Shown: positions 34,900 to 43,378 of the stretch, piece by piece
Position numbering within the stretch: the stretch's first letter is position 1
Layout: each line of letters begins with the position of its first letter
DNA from: DASVWZ01 sp963715675
Lineage (GTDB): Bacteria; Acidobacteriota; Terriglobia; Terriglobales; Acidobacteriaceae
Direction of reading: 5' to 3'
DNA length: 64,000 bases
Assembly (NCBI GenBank): GCA_963715675.1
Contig: OY970265.1
Span: 1,116,001-1,180,000 of the forward strand
The notes under the pieces: model-generated
Database searches by the model: none
Told to the model about the DNA's origin: nothing
The model's input: the letters and a program-made list of their open reading frames with translations, nothing else
Position numbers and translations under genes: made by a program

Positions 34900-35297
34900 G
34901 ATTTCGGCTCCTTTTCTTTGTCGATCGGCGCCTTTCCGGCTGCCTCCAGCAGTTCTTCCGGCGTCAGGCCGAGCCGCTCAATAGTGGCGGAGACTCGCGG
35001 CCATTCTTCCGTGAGAAATTTCAGGCGTTCGCCCTGCAGCAACAGCTGGCGCGCGCCTGCATTGATGAACATGCCCCGACCTCGCCTGCTCTCGACCAAC
35101 TGCTCGTCGACCAGTTGTTGATAGCCCTTCAGAACGGTGAGCGGATTAACCCGATATTCGGCCGCGACATTGCGCACCGACGGCAGCGGATCGCCTTCTT
35201 TGAGCACGCCGTCGAGTATCATCGCGACGATGCGGTCGCGAAGCTGGCGGTAAATCGGCTGACTGTCGTTCCACTCACGATCCATGATGGTGTCCAA
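34896..35297 (-). CDS. GntR-family regulator, YtrA type
   Basis: A 133-residue repressor. The N-terminal winged helix is clear: QPIYRQLRDRIVAMILDGVL, then DPLPSVRNVAAEYRVNPLTV and a wing ending RRGRGMFI. Only about 60 residues follow, as in the YtrA subgroup that controls adjacent ABC transporters. Start ATG 35297 or 35285. It precedes its ATPase by a 4-base overlap. The 28-bp palindrome at 36922-36949, ahead of the block, is a good candidate for its operator. Confidence 0.93.
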   Translation of the reverse strand: MDTIMDREWNDSQPIYRQLRDRIVAMILDGVLKEGDPLPSVRNVAAEYRVNPLTVLKGYQQLVDEQLVESRRGRGMFINAGARQLLLQGERLKFLTEEWPRVSATIERLGLTPEELLEAAGKAPIDKEKEPKS

Positions 35298-35346
35298 ATC
35301 GCCTACCCAAGATGCGTTCCGTCACTAAATCTCCGCGAGCAGCGCT

Positions 35347-35760
35347 TCATGCACGGGCACCTTGTTTGTGCTGCACGTCGGTCCGCCCTGGCAGATGCTC
35401 CCATAACGCGCGGGCCGAGAGGATGACGGAGAAGAGCGCGGTCACGCCAAGCGCGAGGAGTGTCCAGATAAAGAAGAAGGCTCCGCTGGACTTGGCGATC
35501 GTTCCGCCGACTCCCGCCCCCTTCATGTGGATGACGGGGACGACCAACCCAAGGAGCGACCCGAGGAGGATGATGACGTACCCCGATCGCCTTTCGGCTA
35601 GCACCAGCGTTCCGTACAGCCAGACGACCAGGATTGGCACCGCAATGAGGTCTAAAAGCGTTCCTGGCTCCATCCCGCGGACGATGTCGTCTGTCAGGTG
35701 AAACGTCATGAAGAGGATCGAGAGCACAGACGCGAAGACTAACAGGATGTTGTGTCTCAT
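35347..35760 (-). CDS. Small four-span membrane protein
   Basis: A 137-residue protein with four predicted membrane helices (LLVFASVLSILFMTF, LLDLIAVPILVVWLYGTL, GYVIILLGSLLGLVVPV, FFFIWTLLALGVTALFSVI) and a basic C-terminal tail. I do not recognise the family. It lies 15 bases after the DUF6326-like gene and 49 bases before the GntR gene, so it probably belongs to the same transcript and may be part of the same stress or export response. Confidence 0.75.
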   Translation of the reverse strand: MRHNILLVFASVLSILFMTFHLTDDIVRGMEPGTLLDLIAVPILVVWLYGTLVLAERRSGYVIILLGSLLGLVVPVIHMKGAGVGGTIAKSSGAFFFIWTLLALGVTALFSVILSARALWEHLPGRTDVQHKQGARA

Positions 35761-35775
35761 TGGATATTCTCCTTG

Positions 35776-36240
35776 TTAGATCGGAGCGCCCTGGTCTTGT
35801 ATTGCGCGTCCCGGGTTCCCGACGATCCGCTCCGGACTAACTGCGGCTTCAACCCCTGACCAAGTCCACGCCTGCCGGACGATGACCGAGGTGCATACAG
35901 TTTCGATCGTCGCGAAGAACAAGTACTCGGCAAAAGCAGGTGGCCGGCCCCACCCGAGCAGAGGCGCAACGAAGGTCAGGAAACCGTTGATCAGGGTCAG
36001 AAGGGTCCCGGCGATGATATTTGCCAGCCGGTTCGCTCTAAACGAAAGCAGCCGAGACGCCACAATCATGGCGATGGGTATTTCCATCAAGACCGCTGAA
36101 CCCATCAGAGCCCATTGTGGGAGGGGCTCGAATGAATTTCCCGTACCGGCAATTGCGAACAGAGCTACAACGTCCGCATAGAGGTAGTTGAGTAACGCGA
36201 AGATCCACAACAAAGACAACCGCTCCTTTGTGTCATGCAT
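35776..36240 (-). CDS. DUF6326-like membrane protein
   Basis: A 154-residue protein with about four membrane spans. The opening LLWIFALLNYLYADVVALF and the MGSAVLMEIPIAMIVASR stretch are what I associate with DUF6326 proteins, a family of unknown role; the assignment is from memory of the pattern. It begins 34 bases after the secreted-protein gene stop and is followed after 15 bases by another membrane protein, so it sits inside the GntR/ABC block. Confidence 0.75.
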   Translation of the reverse strand: MHDTKERLSLLWIFALLNYLYADVVALFAIAGTGNSFEPLPQWALMGSAVLMEIPIAMIVASRLLSFRANRLANIIAGTLLTLINGFLTFVAPLLGWGRPPAFAEYLFFATIETVCTSVIVRQAWTWSGVEAAVSPERIVGNPGRAIQDQGAPI

Positions 36241-36274
36241 GTCAGCCTCCTCCGGAATAGTTACGGTCCTGCGG

Positions 36275-36817
36275 TCAATTCTTCCGCGTCAGGTCGAAGT
36301 GCGCGTGCATCGGCTTGTCCTGCATCATGAACGTCCAATCCTCGGTGTGATGGTTGGCGTCGATGATGGTGAACACGGAATGGTGCATGTGGTACTCCGT
36401 GCTCCCGCTGATATCCTTGAACTCGAACTCGATCGTTTTGCCGTCGGGCGACATCTTTCCGGTCATGCGTGGCCGGTTTCCCGCATCGCAATAGTGAACC
36501 AGCGTGAGCTGGTCTCCATCCAGGTAGACCATCGTGACCGGGTGGTCGTACTTTGTCGCATCCAGCGGCGTTCCCGCCTCCTGCATTTCATGTACGAGCG
36601 CGTTTCCCCTTGAGGTCACGCGCAGCGAGAGGTGCATTTTGGCGCCTGACATCTGCGGCGCGTCCGCGACGGTGACGGGGCCTTCCCACTCTCCCGCCAA
36701 GCTTTTCATGGTCGTGAAAGCCTTTTGCGCGTCAGACGGGGGCGCGGTCGTGTCCGCTGCGAAAGCAATGCCGGCGATCAGAACGAATACAGCGGTAAGT
36801 GCGATGCGTGATTTCAT
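36275..36817 (-). CDS. Secreted DUF1579-like protein
   Basis: A 180-residue exported protein; signal MKSRIALTAVFVLIAGIAFAA. The mature part has LAGEWEG near residue 40 and a run of beta strands ending HHSVFTIID and HTEDWTFM, a small-barrel pattern like DUF1579 proteins. It is His/Met-rich at the end (EYHMHHS, MMQDKPMHAH), which could bind metal or haem; that is inference. First gene of the minus-strand block, about 105 bases after the palindrome. Confidence 0.75.
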   Translation of the reverse strand: MKSRIALTAVFVLIAGIAFAADTTAPPSDAQKAFTTMKSLAGEWEGPVTVADAPQMSGAKMHLSLRVTSRGNALVHEMQEAGTPLDATKYDHPVTMVYLDGDQLTLVHYCDAGNRPRMTGKMSPDGKTIEFEFKDISGSTEYHMHHSVFTIIDANHHTEDWTFMMQDKPMHAHFDLTRKN

Positions 36818-36921
36818 GTTATTTCTCCTCTTCTCTTTGTTCGCGATGCAGTTGCGGAAGTCTTCTTGGCGCGCTCGGTTTCAACGAAAAGCGACTTGTC
36901 ACAAGAGAGCGCGCTAGCAAC

Positions 36922-36949
36922 CTAGTGTTATAGTTAACTATAACACTAG
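36922..36949. promoter_or_regulatory. 28-bp perfect palindrome, probable operator
   Basis: CTAGTGTTATAGTT followed by its exact complement, in AT-rich DNA between the minus-strand block and RidA. The AGTGTtA...TaACACT ends resemble sites of YtrA-type GntR repressors. It lies about 105 bases upstream of the first gene of the block that encodes such a repressor. No unambiguous -35/-10 pair was found around it. The rest of the 350-bp gap holds nothing else I recognise. Confidence 0.65.
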
Positions 36950-37167
36950 ATAAAATGCAAGTGTTTTCGACTTCTTTTGATCCACACTTGCCGATCCCTC
37001 ATCTATCCATTTTAGAAACAATGGCTTGCAACATTCAGCAGTTCCCAAAACAACTGCTTACTTACATGGTTTCAGCTTCCTTCGCAAGGAGCGCGAATCA
37101 ATTGTTCACCCTGAAAAAACCTTAGAATGAAGTGCGGCCTGATTGGCCGGCCGCATGGAGACGGTGA

Positions 37168-37560
37168 ATGTCCTCACGCAAGGAACGTCGCAATATCAAT
37201 CTTCCCGGCCGCAGAGAGCCGTTACCGTTCAGTGACGCGGTGCTCGCTGGCGACACGCTTTACATATCGGGAAGGATTGGGATTGACCCTGCGACCGGCA
37301 TCGCGCCCGTCGATCCCGACCAGGAAATGCGGCTTCTTTTCGACGGTTTCGAAACGGTGCTGGCGCAAGCCGGCATGACCATGAACGACCTGGTCTGGGT
37401 GCAGATCTTCTCGCCCGATGTTAGCTTGTGGAAGCGTTTCAACGCGGCCTACGTGCAACGCTTTTCCCAGGAACTTCCTGCGCGCGCCTTCGTGGGCTCG
37501 GGACCGCTGCTGAAGAATGGCCGGTTTGAGATGATGGGGATCGCGGTCATGCAATCCTGA
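37168..37560 (+). CDS. RidA/YjgF/TdcF-family protein
   Basis: A 130-residue protein of the family that hydrolyses reactive enamine/imine intermediates from PLP enzymes. Pattern: PFSDAVLAGDTLYISGRIGIDPATG (split by the usual strand), LVWVQIFSPDVSLWKRFNAAY and PARAFVGSGPLLKNGRFEM, with the ligand-binding Arg of PARxFVG present. Some members lack deaminase activity. Divergent from the GntR-regulated block. Its start lies just after a small GC-rich inverted repeat (GCGGCC/GGCCGC) that covers the ribosome site area. Confidence 0.88.
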   Translation: MSSRKERRNINLPGRREPLPFSDAVLAGDTLYISGRIGIDPATGIAPVDPDQEMRLLFDGFETVLAQAGMTMNDLVWVQIFSPDVSLWKRFNAAYVQRFSQELPARAFVGSGPLLKNGRFEMMGIAVMQS

Positions 37561-37576
37561 ACCGCTAAGGAAAATT

Positions 37577-38584
37577 CTATTTTTCTCGCGCTACCACGAA
37601 TTCCGGGGCCCACAATAGCGCCCGCTTGCTCTCTGTGTCGGGGAAGCTGCAGATCGCATTGCACGCCGCGGTGGCATATTGCGTCGCCCGATCGCGAGCT
37701 GCATCGAGCGAGCCGTAGCGGGTCAGAATGGCGAGGATCTCGGCGTGGGTTACGCCGTCGAAGGCGCGGTCGCGAATTACGGCTGCAATGGCTTCGCGCT
37801 CAGATGGGGTGCAACGCTGTAAGGCATCGATCACCGCCATGGTGACTTTGCCTTCCCGCAGATCGCTGGCCACGGGCTTGCCGAGAACGTCTTCGGAGGC
37901 CGTCAAGTCCAGAACGTCGTCAACAATCTGAAACGCCATGCCGAGGTCGCGACCGTACTGGGCCAGGCTTTCTTCCTGCTCCGGGGTTGCGCCGCCGAGG
38001 ATGGCGCCCAGCCGCATACAAACGGAGAACAGGCAAGCGGTTTTGCGGAAGATGAGGTCGAAGTGCTCGTCGAGAGAGATCAGCTTGCCGAGTTTTTCCA
38101 TCTGCAGCAGTTCGCCTTCGACCATTTGTTGCGTCAGATCGATCAGAGTGTCGAGAATGCGGAAATTGCGCTCCCGCACCGCGATCTTGAAAGCCTGCAT
38201 GTAGAGCCAGTCTCCGGCCAGCACGCACTTGGAGTTGCCCCACTGGGTGTTGGCGGCGGGCCGCCCGCGGCGGGTTTGGGCTTCATCGATGATGTCGTCG
38301 TGAACCAAGGTTGCGGTGTGGATGATCTCCACCACCGCTCCCAGCCGAATGGCGCCGCGTCCCTGATAGTCAAACAGCTTGGCGGAGAACAACAGCAGGG
38401 CGGGACGGATGCGCTTGCCGCCTCCGCCACGCAGGTATTCGCCGATCTCGGTGATGGCCTCTACCCCGGCCACCGTATCGTCCCCGAACTCGCGTTCGAT
38501 GGCCAGCAGGTCGTCGCGCAGCAGTTCGAAGATCTCTTTTCCGTTAATGGCGGTCGGTGTACTCAAGCTCAACCTTCTCTTCAC
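37577..38584 (-). CDS. Polyprenyl diphosphate synthase
   Basis: A 335-residue trans-prenyltransferase that extends allylic diphosphates with isopentenyl diphosphate. The product may feed the quinone side chain. The first Asp-rich motif is LVHDDIIDEAQTRRGRP (about residue 93) and the second is AFQIVDDVLDLTASED (about residue 221). GGGKRIRPALLL is the IPP-binding start. Small residues before the first motif usually allow long chains, so an octaprenyl or similar product is likely. It is convergent with RidA and followed on its strand by YajQ in reverse order. Confidence 0.93.
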   Translation of the reverse strand: MKRRLSLSTPTAINGKEIFELLRDDLLAIEREFGDDTVAGVEAITEIGEYLRGGGGKRIRPALLLFSAKLFDYQGRGAIRLGAVVEIIHTATLVHDDIIDEAQTRRGRPAANTQWGNSKCVLAGDWLYMQAFKIAVRERNFRILDTLIDLTQQMVEGELLQMEKLGKLISLDEHFDLIFRKTACLFSVCMRLGAILGGATPEQEESLAQYGRDLGMAFQIVDDVLDLTASEDVLGKPVASDLREGKVTMAVIDALQRCTPSEREAIAAVIRDRAFDGVTHAEILAILTRYGSLDAARDRATQYATAACNAICSFPDTESKRALLWAPEFVVAREK

Positions 38585-38622
38585 GCAGACGACGCGGAGG
38601 CACGCACCTGCTCCGCGCTAGC

Positions 38623-39120
38623 TTAATTCGTCCGGTAATTCGTGAACTGCATGTCAATGCCAAAATCGTGTTGCCGTAACAGCGCGATGATGTCCTGCAG
38701 AGTATCGCGGTCTTTGCTGCTTACCCGCACCAGATCGCCCTGGATGGAGGCATTCACTTTCTTCTTCGTGTCCTTGATGGTTTTCACGATCTCGCGGGCT
38801 TTCTCAATCGGGATTCCTTGCTGCATGGTGATCCGTTGCTTGGCCGTTCCCCCGGCCGCCGGTTCGACCGCCGCGTAGGTCAAGCCTTTCAGCGAAACTC
38901 CGCGCTTCACAAGTTTCTGCTGGAAAATATCGTTCACTGCCTTCAGCTTGTACTCGTCGGCCGAGTGCAGAACGATCGCCTCTTTGCCGTCGAGTTCGAT
39001 GTTCGATTTCGAATCCTTCAAGTCGAAACGGGTGTGGACCTCTTTCAAGGTTTGCTGGATCGCGTTGCCGACCTCCTGGAGGTCGATTTTGCTGGCAATG
39101 TCGAATGTGTTCTCTGGCAT
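38623..39120 (-). CDS. YajQ-family nucleotide-binding protein
   Basis: A 165-residue protein: NTFDIASKIDLQEVGNAIQQ, then TRFDLKDSKSNIEL, and ITMQQGIPIEKAREIVKTIK, QGDLVRVSSKDRDTLQDIIA and HDFGIDMQFTNYR at the end. Full family length. YajQ proteins bind nucleotides, including cyclic-di-GMP in some species, and can act with transcription factors. Here it is simply a housekeeping neighbour, 38 bases upstream of the polyprenyl synthase start. Confidence 0.95.
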   Translation of the reverse strand: MPENTFDIASKIDLQEVGNAIQQTLKEVHTRFDLKDSKSNIELDGKEAIVLHSADEYKLKAVNDIFQQKLVKRGVSLKGLTYAAVEPAAGGTAKQRITMQQGIPIEKAREIVKTIKDTKKKVNASIQGDLVRVSSKDRDTLQDIIALLRQHDFGIDMQFTNYRTN

Positions 39121-39179
39121 GAGATTAGGCTTCTAATGAACAGATTACACACAACTCACAAAAGATGCTCCTAACCAAA

Positions 39180-39992
39180 CTAAATGGATTTGGCGGTTTC
39201 GGGAAGCGCAAAGAAACGGTAAAAGTTTTGCGTGGTCTGAAACCCAATCTCCTCGGCGGAAGCGCCCCGCATTTCACCGATCTGGCGGGCAGTTTCCCTG
39301 ACGAATGTGGGCTCATTGCGTTTGCCACGATGCGGGATCGGTGCCAGATACGGGCAGTCAGTCTCAATCAGCATGCGGTCCAGGGGTACTTCCCGAGCCG
39401 CGTCGCGAATCGGCTGCGCCTTGGGAAACGTCACGTTCCCGGCGAAAGAAATCATGAATCCCATATCCAGCGCCCGTTTGGCGTGTGCCCAGGTTCCGGT
39501 GAAGCAATGCAGAATGCCGCCGAGTCGGCTGCTGGCCCAGTGCTCTTGAATCAGGCGCAGACAGTCGTCCCAGGCGTTCTCACTTCCGTCGGAGGGCCGG
39601 CAGTGAATGATGATCGGCAACCGGGCCGCTTGAGCAAGTTCCATCTGTTTCATGAAGACTCGCTGCTGGGTCTCACGCGGCGAATGGTCGTAGAAGTAGT
39701 CCAGCCCGATCTCTCCCCAGGCGATCACCTTGGGCCGCCGCACCAATTCAGCCATTTCGTCGAAATCCGAGTCTTTTGCCTGTTCGGCTTCGTGGGGATG
39801 GATTCCAACCGTGGCATAGATGAAGTCATACTTGGCTGCGAGTTGAATGCCGCAGTCGAGCGTGCCGGGGCCGTCGCCATTGCCGATGGCAACAATGGTT
39901 TCGACACCGCTGTTGCGCGCACGGGCAATCACTTGTTCGCGATCGGCGTTGAACTGCTTTCCGTCGAGATGGGCGTGAGAATCTACAAACAT
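39180..39992 (-). CDS. TatD-family metal-dependent hydrolase
   Basis: A 270-residue TIM-barrel hydrolase, a probable DNase of the TatD family. Metal ligands are visible in MFVDSHAHLD (HxH), GEIGLDYFYD, PIIIHCRP, HCFTGTWAH and LIETDCPYLAP. It follows metG on the same strand by 70 bases, a common pairing in bacteria. Some TatD enzymes act in DNA or peptidoglycan turnover; nothing here is unusual. Confidence 0.95.
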   Translation of the reverse strand: MFVDSHAHLDGKQFNADREQVIARARNSGVETIVAIGNGDGPGTLDCGIQLAAKYDFIYATVGIHPHEAEQAKDSDFDEMAELVRRPKVIAWGEIGLDYFYDHSPRETQQRVFMKQMELAQAARLPIIIHCRPSDGSENAWDDCLRLIQEHWASSRLGGILHCFTGTWAHAKRALDMGFMISFAGNVTFPKAQPIRDAAREVPLDRMLIETDCPYLAPIPHRGKRNEPTFVRETARQIGEMRGASAEEIGFQTTQNFYRFFALPETAKSI

Positions 39993-40062
39993 GGATGGAA
40001 TCTGGAGTCACAGTCGCGTCGCCCCGCTCAGGTCCAGCGCAGGCGCGGCAACGCGAGGACTT

Positions 40063-42093
40063 CTACTTTAGCCTGGCTCCCACGGGAACCTCTTCCAGGA
40101 AGCCTGCCAGCACGGGCTTGCCGCCTTCGAGCGACGCGGCCACGATCATCCCATTCGATTCCAGGCCGCGCAGTTTCCTGGGCGCAAGATTGGCTACGAT
40201 CACCACCTTGCGTCCAATCAGCGTCTCCGGAGCGTAGGCCTCGGCGATTCCCGCCACCAACTGGCGTACTTCGGTGCCAATGTCCACTTCCAGCCGTAAC
40301 AACTTGTCGGCCTTGGGCACTCGCTCTGCGACCTTCACCAGTCCGACGCGCAACTCCACTTTGGAAAAATCATCGATGGTGATCTTGCCGTCAGAGATGA
40401 TTGGTGCAGTCTTCAGCGCAGCCGATGAAGGCGCCGCTGGCGCTACGGATGACCCAGGCGGGTCGAGCTCAGGCTGCGGTCGCTCTACGCTGGTGATCGC
40501 TGGTGTGCGTCCCTGTTCCTCCATCTGCTGCATCCTTTCCGCCGCGCTTTTGTCCGCTCGCGGAAATACGGGCTCGATCTTTCCCAATTTCGTGCCGAGG
40601 CGCAATTGTCCCCAGCGCAGTTCCGCCAAATCGACCTTACGAATGTCTTCTAGCCCAAGCTGTATCCAGATCCTGGCGGTTGCATCCGGAATCACCGGAT
40701 GCACCAGCGCCGTCACAATACGCAAAGCTTCAGCGCTCGTGTAGAGAACGGTAGCGAGCCGGGCCCGGCTTCCTTCATCCTGCTTTTCCCCGAGCGACCA
40801 AGGCTCGTTTTCTACGATGTACTTGTCGACCGCTCCAGCCAGGCTCCATGCCACTTCCAGGGCCCGGGAGAACTGAAATTGATCGAACAGCGCCCCGACC
40901 TCGGCAATCGTCTTCTTGGCCGTTTCTGCAATAGCGTCATCCGCCGGGGTGCGCGCCGCCGCCGCCGAGGGATAAGGGACTTCCCCCTGGAAGTAGCGCG
41001 CGATCATGGCGAGCGTGCGGCTGGCCAAATTGCCCAGACCATTTGCCAAGTCGGCGTTGTAGCGCTGCACCAAGGCGTCGAAGGAGAACGACCCATCCTG
41101 TCCGAACACGACCTCCCGCAACAGGAAATAGCGCAGGGCGTCGGTGCTGAGCACGTCGAGGATGGTGTCGGCGCGTACGATGTTGCCACGCGACTTTGAC
41201 ATCTTGCTCTCTTCGAACAGCAGCCAGCCGTGCGCCACAATCGCCTTCGGAAGCGGCAGGCCGGCGGCCAGCAGGAAGGCCGGCCAGTACACGCAGTGAA
41301 AGCGGACGATCTCCTTGCCAATCATGTGGACGTCCGCTGGCCAGTATTTCTTGAAGGCCTCCTGCGCTCCCGCATGCTTGGAGCCGTAGCCGATCGCAGT
41401 GATGTAGTTTGCCAGCGCGTCCAGCCAGACGTAAATCACGTGCTTCGGATCATCGGGAACCGGAATCCCCCAGGAAAACGTCGAGCGGCTGATCGACAGA
41501 TCGCGAAGCCCCGAGCGGACAAACGAGATCACTTCGTTGCGCCGCGTCTCCGGACGAATGAACTGCGGGTTGGCATAGAGCTCCAGCAGTTTGTCCTGGA
41601 ATGCCGAAAGCTTGAAGAAGTAGTTCTCCTCATGCACGGTTTCAGTGGGGCGTCCGCAAGTGGGACAGGGGTCGCCTGGTTGCGCGCCGTCCACGTAGAG
41701 TTCGTCCGAAACACAATACTGTCCGGTGTACGTGCCCTTGTAGATGTATCCGTTGTCGCGAATGCGGCGGAATAGTTCCTGCACGCGCTTCTTGTGCCGG
41801 TCTTCGGTGGTGCGGATGAAATCGTCGTTTGAAATCCCCATCCGCTCCCAGAGCTTGCGAAACTCCGCCGAGATCTCGTCGGCATACTCCTGCGGCGTTT
41901 TTCCCGCAGCCTGCGCCGCCCGCTCGATCTTCTGCCCGTGTTCGTCGGTGCCGGTCAGGAAGAAGGTATCCGCTCCAAGCATGCGCTGCCGCCGCGCCAC
42001 CGTATCACAGGCAATCGTGGTGTAGGCGTGCCCGATGTGCGGCCGGGCGTTCACATAGTAAATCGGCGTCGTGATGTAGAACTTCTTGCGCAT
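40063..42093 (-). CDS. metG: Methionine--tRNA ligase
   Basis: A 676-residue class I synthetase that charges tRNA-Met. The HIGH-like motif is VNARPHIGHAYT (residues 14-25). The zinc-binding insert has CPTCGRPTETV with a second Cys pair partly missing (a CVSDELYVDG region). KMSKS is EESKMSKSRGNIV (about residue 298). A linker of about 50 Ser/Pro/Ala-rich residues leads to a C-terminal tRNA-binding OB domain (DDFSKVELRVGLVKVAERVP) that dimerises and binds tRNA. Length is normal for bacteria with this appendage. Confidence 0.97.
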   Translation of the reverse strand: MRKKFYITTPIYYVNARPHIGHAYTTIACDTVARRQRMLGADTFFLTGTDEHGQKIERAAQAAGKTPQEYADEISAEFRKLWERMGISNDDFIRTTEDRHKKRVQELFRRIRDNGYIYKGTYTGQYCVSDELYVDGAQPGDPCPTCGRPTETVHEENYFFKLSAFQDKLLELYANPQFIRPETRRNEVISFVRSGLRDLSISRSTFSWGIPVPDDPKHVIYVWLDALANYITAIGYGSKHAGAQEAFKKYWPADVHMIGKEIVRFHCVYWPAFLLAAGLPLPKAIVAHGWLLFEESKMSKSRGNIVRADTILDVLSTDALRYFLLREVVFGQDGSFSFDALVQRYNADLANGLGNLASRTLAMIARYFQGEVPYPSAAAARTPADDAIAETAKKTIAEVGALFDQFQFSRALEVAWSLAGAVDKYIVENEPWSLGEKQDEGSRARLATVLYTSAEALRIVTALVHPVIPDATARIWIQLGLEDIRKVDLAELRWGQLRLGTKLGKIEPVFPRADKSAAERMQQMEEQGRTPAITSVERPQPELDPPGSSVAPAAPSSAALKTAPIISDGKITIDDFSKVELRVGLVKVAERVPKADKLLRLEVDIGTEVRQLVAGIAEAYAPETLIGRKVVIVANLAPRKLRGLESNGMIVAASLEGGKPVLAGFLEEVPVGARLK

Positions 42094-42137
42094 TGGTTCG
42101 TCTTATCTTACAGAATACGTTATGAAGGTCGCGGTGC

Positions 42138-42641
42138 TCAACGTGGCCTGACCGTTTCGGACTTCAGATCATCCACTTCGATCCCAATGTGCCGCAGGTG
42201 GTGCATCATGTGATCGATGTAATCCTCAAAAATGAACTTGAGCGTAAGCGGCTCAGAGCCGGCAACGGTGCAGGTCCGTGACCAGGAAGAATCCGGCACC
42301 GCGTCGGCGGCGGCAAGGAGCTGACGATTGAGAGCGCTCCACAGCTCAATCAGTTCGCTCCATTCGCGCTGCTGGTAGCCGTGTAACCTTACCCAGGCTG
42401 CCTGCTCGTAGCCGGGCATCGCCGGATTATCCTCCAGTTGGGCGCGAACGATCCGCTGGTGGTTATTAGCGGCGGAATCGAGCAGATGGCCCAGCTCTTC
42501 TTTCGGGGACCATGCTGACGGCGACGATTTGACTCGAGCTCTGGTATTGGAAAACTCCGCCAGTCGGCCGGGCACATTCTCCAGGAGAGAGCGCAGCCAC
42601 CTTGAACCTTGCATCACGAAAGCCTCCAGATTTGTAGTCAC
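42138..42641 (-). CDS. DinB-family protein
   Basis: A 167-residue four-helix-bundle protein. The three His typical of DinB metal sites can be seen: EELGHLLDSAANNHQ early and YIDHMMHHLRHIG at the end. DinB-like proteins often act as thiol-dependent transferases; no cofactor can be inferred. It is followed downstream by metG, 44 bases apart, but probably independent. Confidence 0.85.
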   Translation of the reverse strand: MTTNLEAFVMQGSRWLRSLLENVPGRLAEFSNTRARVKSSPSAWSPKEELGHLLDSAANNHQRIVRAQLEDNPAMPGYEQAAWVRLHGYQQREWSELIELWSALNRQLLAAADAVPDSSWSRTCTVAGSEPLTLKFIFEDYIDHMMHHLRHIGIEVDDLKSETVRPR

Positions 42642-42688
42642 CGTCCAAAGCCGTGCTGATCAGTCTAACCTACCGTCCCGATTGCGAA

Positions 42689-43342
42689 TCACTTGCCGAG
42701 AGTTGGTTTTCTGGCAAAGATGTAAGCTCGTCGGCTGGGATACTCGACCTCGGGATAAGGGTCTCTCTCGATGACCTGTTCGATCTCGAAACCGGCTGAC
42801 TTCAAATATGCAGTCACCTCACCGGAACGGAAGAAGGAGAAATCAAGACAAACCTTAACGCCCCACAAGTCATCGACATGCTCGATTCCGTCGCCGATGT
42901 GGAAGGCCAACAGCAGAAGCCCTCCGGGCTGGAGAACACGCCTCATTTCGTGCAACGCCTGGGGCAGGTCGGGGCGCGGGAGATTGACGATGGAGTAGAA
43001 GGCAGCGATACCGGCCCACGCGCCGTCTGCCGCCTTCAGGGCCAACATGTCTTCCTGCATGAACTCAATGCCAGGGTTCAAACGCCGGGCGCGATCTACC
43101 ATCACTTCTGAAAGGTCCACGCCACACGCTTGTACTCCACGCTCTTGCAGGTATCGTGCAACTTGCCCCGGTCCGCAGCCCAAATCACAGACCAGGCCGG
43201 CGGCCGCCACGCTCGCCGCAAGTTTGTCCAACAACTGGCGGTCCAGCGGCTTGTGGCGCAACTCGTCATAAATGTGGCGCACGTACTCATCGGCTACGTG
43301 GTTGTAACTGGACTGAACATCGCTGCTATTCTGCTCAATCAT
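42689..43342 (-). CDS. SAM-dependent methyltransferase
   Basis: A 217-residue class I methyltransferase. Motif I is LVCDLGCGPGQVARYL (about residue 48); motif II is ACGVDLSEVMVDRARR, and post-motif QEDMLAL plus MRRVLQPGGLLLLAFH follow. Substrate unknown. It lies between larC and DinB on the same strand, 36 bases after the larC stop. Confidence 0.92.
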   Translation of the reverse strand: MIEQNSSDVQSSYNHVADEYVRHIYDELRHKPLDRQLLDKLAASVAAAGLVCDLGCGPGQVARYLQERGVQACGVDLSEVMVDRARRLNPGIEFMQEDMLALKAADGAWAGIAAFYSIVNLPRPDLPQALHEMRRVLQPGGLLLLAFHIGDGIEHVDDLWGVKVCLDFSFFRSGEVTAYLKSAGFEIEQVIERDPYPEVEYPSRRAYIFARKPTLGK

Positions 43343-43378
43343 GGAACCCGCCGGAGGATTACTCGAAGGCGTGGAATC

